64,000 bases of DNA. Origin: Lichenicola sp050954785 (lineage in GTDB: Bacteria > Pseudomonadota > Alphaproteobacteria > Acetobacterales > Acetobacteraceae). The notes beneath the pieces are model-generated. The model saw only the letters and a list, made by a program, of their open reading frames with translations, ran no database searches and had not been told where the DNA came from. The position numbers and the translations under genes were made by a program. The stretch spans positions 1 through 64,000 of the forward strand of contig JBPBQO010000093.1 of NCBI GenBank assembly GCA_050954785.1. The letters run 5' to 3'. Shown piece after piece: positions 63,672-64,000 of the stretch (within the stretch, counting starts at the first letter, position 1; each line of letters starts with the position of its first letter).

Positions 63672-63827
63672 TCAGATCCGGCCGAGCACCAGTAGGATGA
63701 TCACGACCAGCAGGATCAGCCCGAGCCCGCCGGAGGGGAAGTAGCCCCAGCCACCGCTGTAGCCCCAGGTCGGCAGCGCACCGAGAACCAGCAGGATCAG
63801 GATGACCAGGAGTATGGTACCGAGCAT
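63672..63827 (-). CDS. DUF3309 small hydrophobic protein
   Basis: The 51-residue protein reads MLGTILLVILILLVLGALPTW, a Gly/Tyr/Trp-rich turn (GYSGGWGYFPSGGLG), and a second hydrophobic stretch ending VLGRI. This is the exact layout of DUF3309, tiny membrane proteins common in proteobacteria and of unknown role. It is too short for most gene finders. It is convergent with mtnP across the terminator. Confidence 0.88.
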   Translation of the reverse strand: MLGTILLVILILLVLGALPTWGYSGGWGYFPSGGLGLILLVVIILLVLGRI

Positions 63828-63947
63828 GTGTAACGTCCCCTCGTAGATGAACTTCCAGCCGTCACAACGACAGTTGCATCGATTGGTTCGACTACGGAAC
63901 GCAACGGCCGGGCGACGTGGCGCCCAGGTTACACCTGCGGAACGGTG

Positions 63948-64000
63948 CTACAGCGCGTGCTGCAGGAACGCGAGGCTGCGCTCCTGGGCCAGGGCAGTGG
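63948..64000 (-). CDS. C-terminus of a gene cut by the right window edge
   Basis: The last 53 bases read on the minus strand as ALAQERSLAFLQHAL followed by TAG at 63948-63950. That ending resembles alpha/beta hydrolases of the dienelactone type, but too little is present to assign a function. Confidence 0.4.
   Translation of the reverse strand, partial: TALAQERSLAFLQHAL

Noticed and set aside
1..64000. CRISPR arrays, rRNA, tRNA
   Set aside because: No regularly spaced direct repeats, rRNA-like or cloverleaf sequences were noticed by eye; a search tool could still find a missed tRNA.

Overview
The window is high-GC alphaproteobacterial DNA, most likely a chromosome segment from the family Acetobacteraceae. 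The basis is gene content and order: secB divergent from a Tim44-like gene and mltA, tsaD divergent from hemC-hemD, cytochrome b/c1 followed by mtnP, preT-preA, and an Fe-S photolyase. The genus cannot be named from this sequence, and no tRNA or rRNA gene was recognised.

Layout. 1-3.6 kb: 3' part of a sugar ABC transporter operon (binding protein, RbsA-like ATPase, RbsC-like permease), then decayed remnants of a second binding protein and an RbsD/FucU mutarotase. 4.4-9.4 kb: a coupled signalling module of a YfiR-like periplasmic protein, a TonB-dependent receptor and a membrane GGDEF-EAL protein. 9.4-14.2 kb: a HAD phosphatase, then a reductive pyrimidine catabolism operon (preT, preA, amidohydrolase). 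14.7-24.1 kb: a mannoside-use locus with one intact and one truncated TonB-dependent receptor and two coupled GH92 mannosidases. 24.1-26.1 kb: low-GC debris with an orphan membrane protein and an IS3-family transposase remnant. 26.1-49.96 kb: mostly core genes (ATP-grasp protein, GST, gpsA, rlmJ, tsaD, hemC, hemD, secB, a phosphatase, Tim44-like, mltA, a DNA methyltransferase, DUF2975/HTH pair, RND tripartite pump, Smr, Fe-S photolyase), plus an unusual low-complexity/hydrophobic protein at 45-46 kb.

49.98-58.4 kb is an accessory island of visibly lower GC between the photolyase gene and a Bug-like gene. Its left half holds a GH19 lysozyme, a divergent small secreted protein that may be a lysozyme inhibitor, a four-helix membrane protein, another small secreted protein and a MazEF/PemIK-type toxin-antitoxin pair. 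This half contains two sets of decayed duplications, including a broken copy of the photolyase 3' end, and an integrase-like fragment. Its right half is an operon of four overlapping genes on the minus strand: queC, a DUF6884-like/GIY-YIG-like protein, a SIR2-like/P-loop kinase fusion, and a nucleoside 2-deoxyribosyltransferase-like protein. This is the best candidate for an undescribed system. It could make a 7-deazaguanine base, deoxynucleoside and nucleotide, linked to an NAD-consuming SIR2 effector and a nuclease-like domain.

58.4-64 kb returns to core genes: a Tat-exported Bug-like protein, hemF, cytochrome b and c1 (with no Rieske gene beside them), mtnP with a strong terminator, and a tiny DUF3309 protein.
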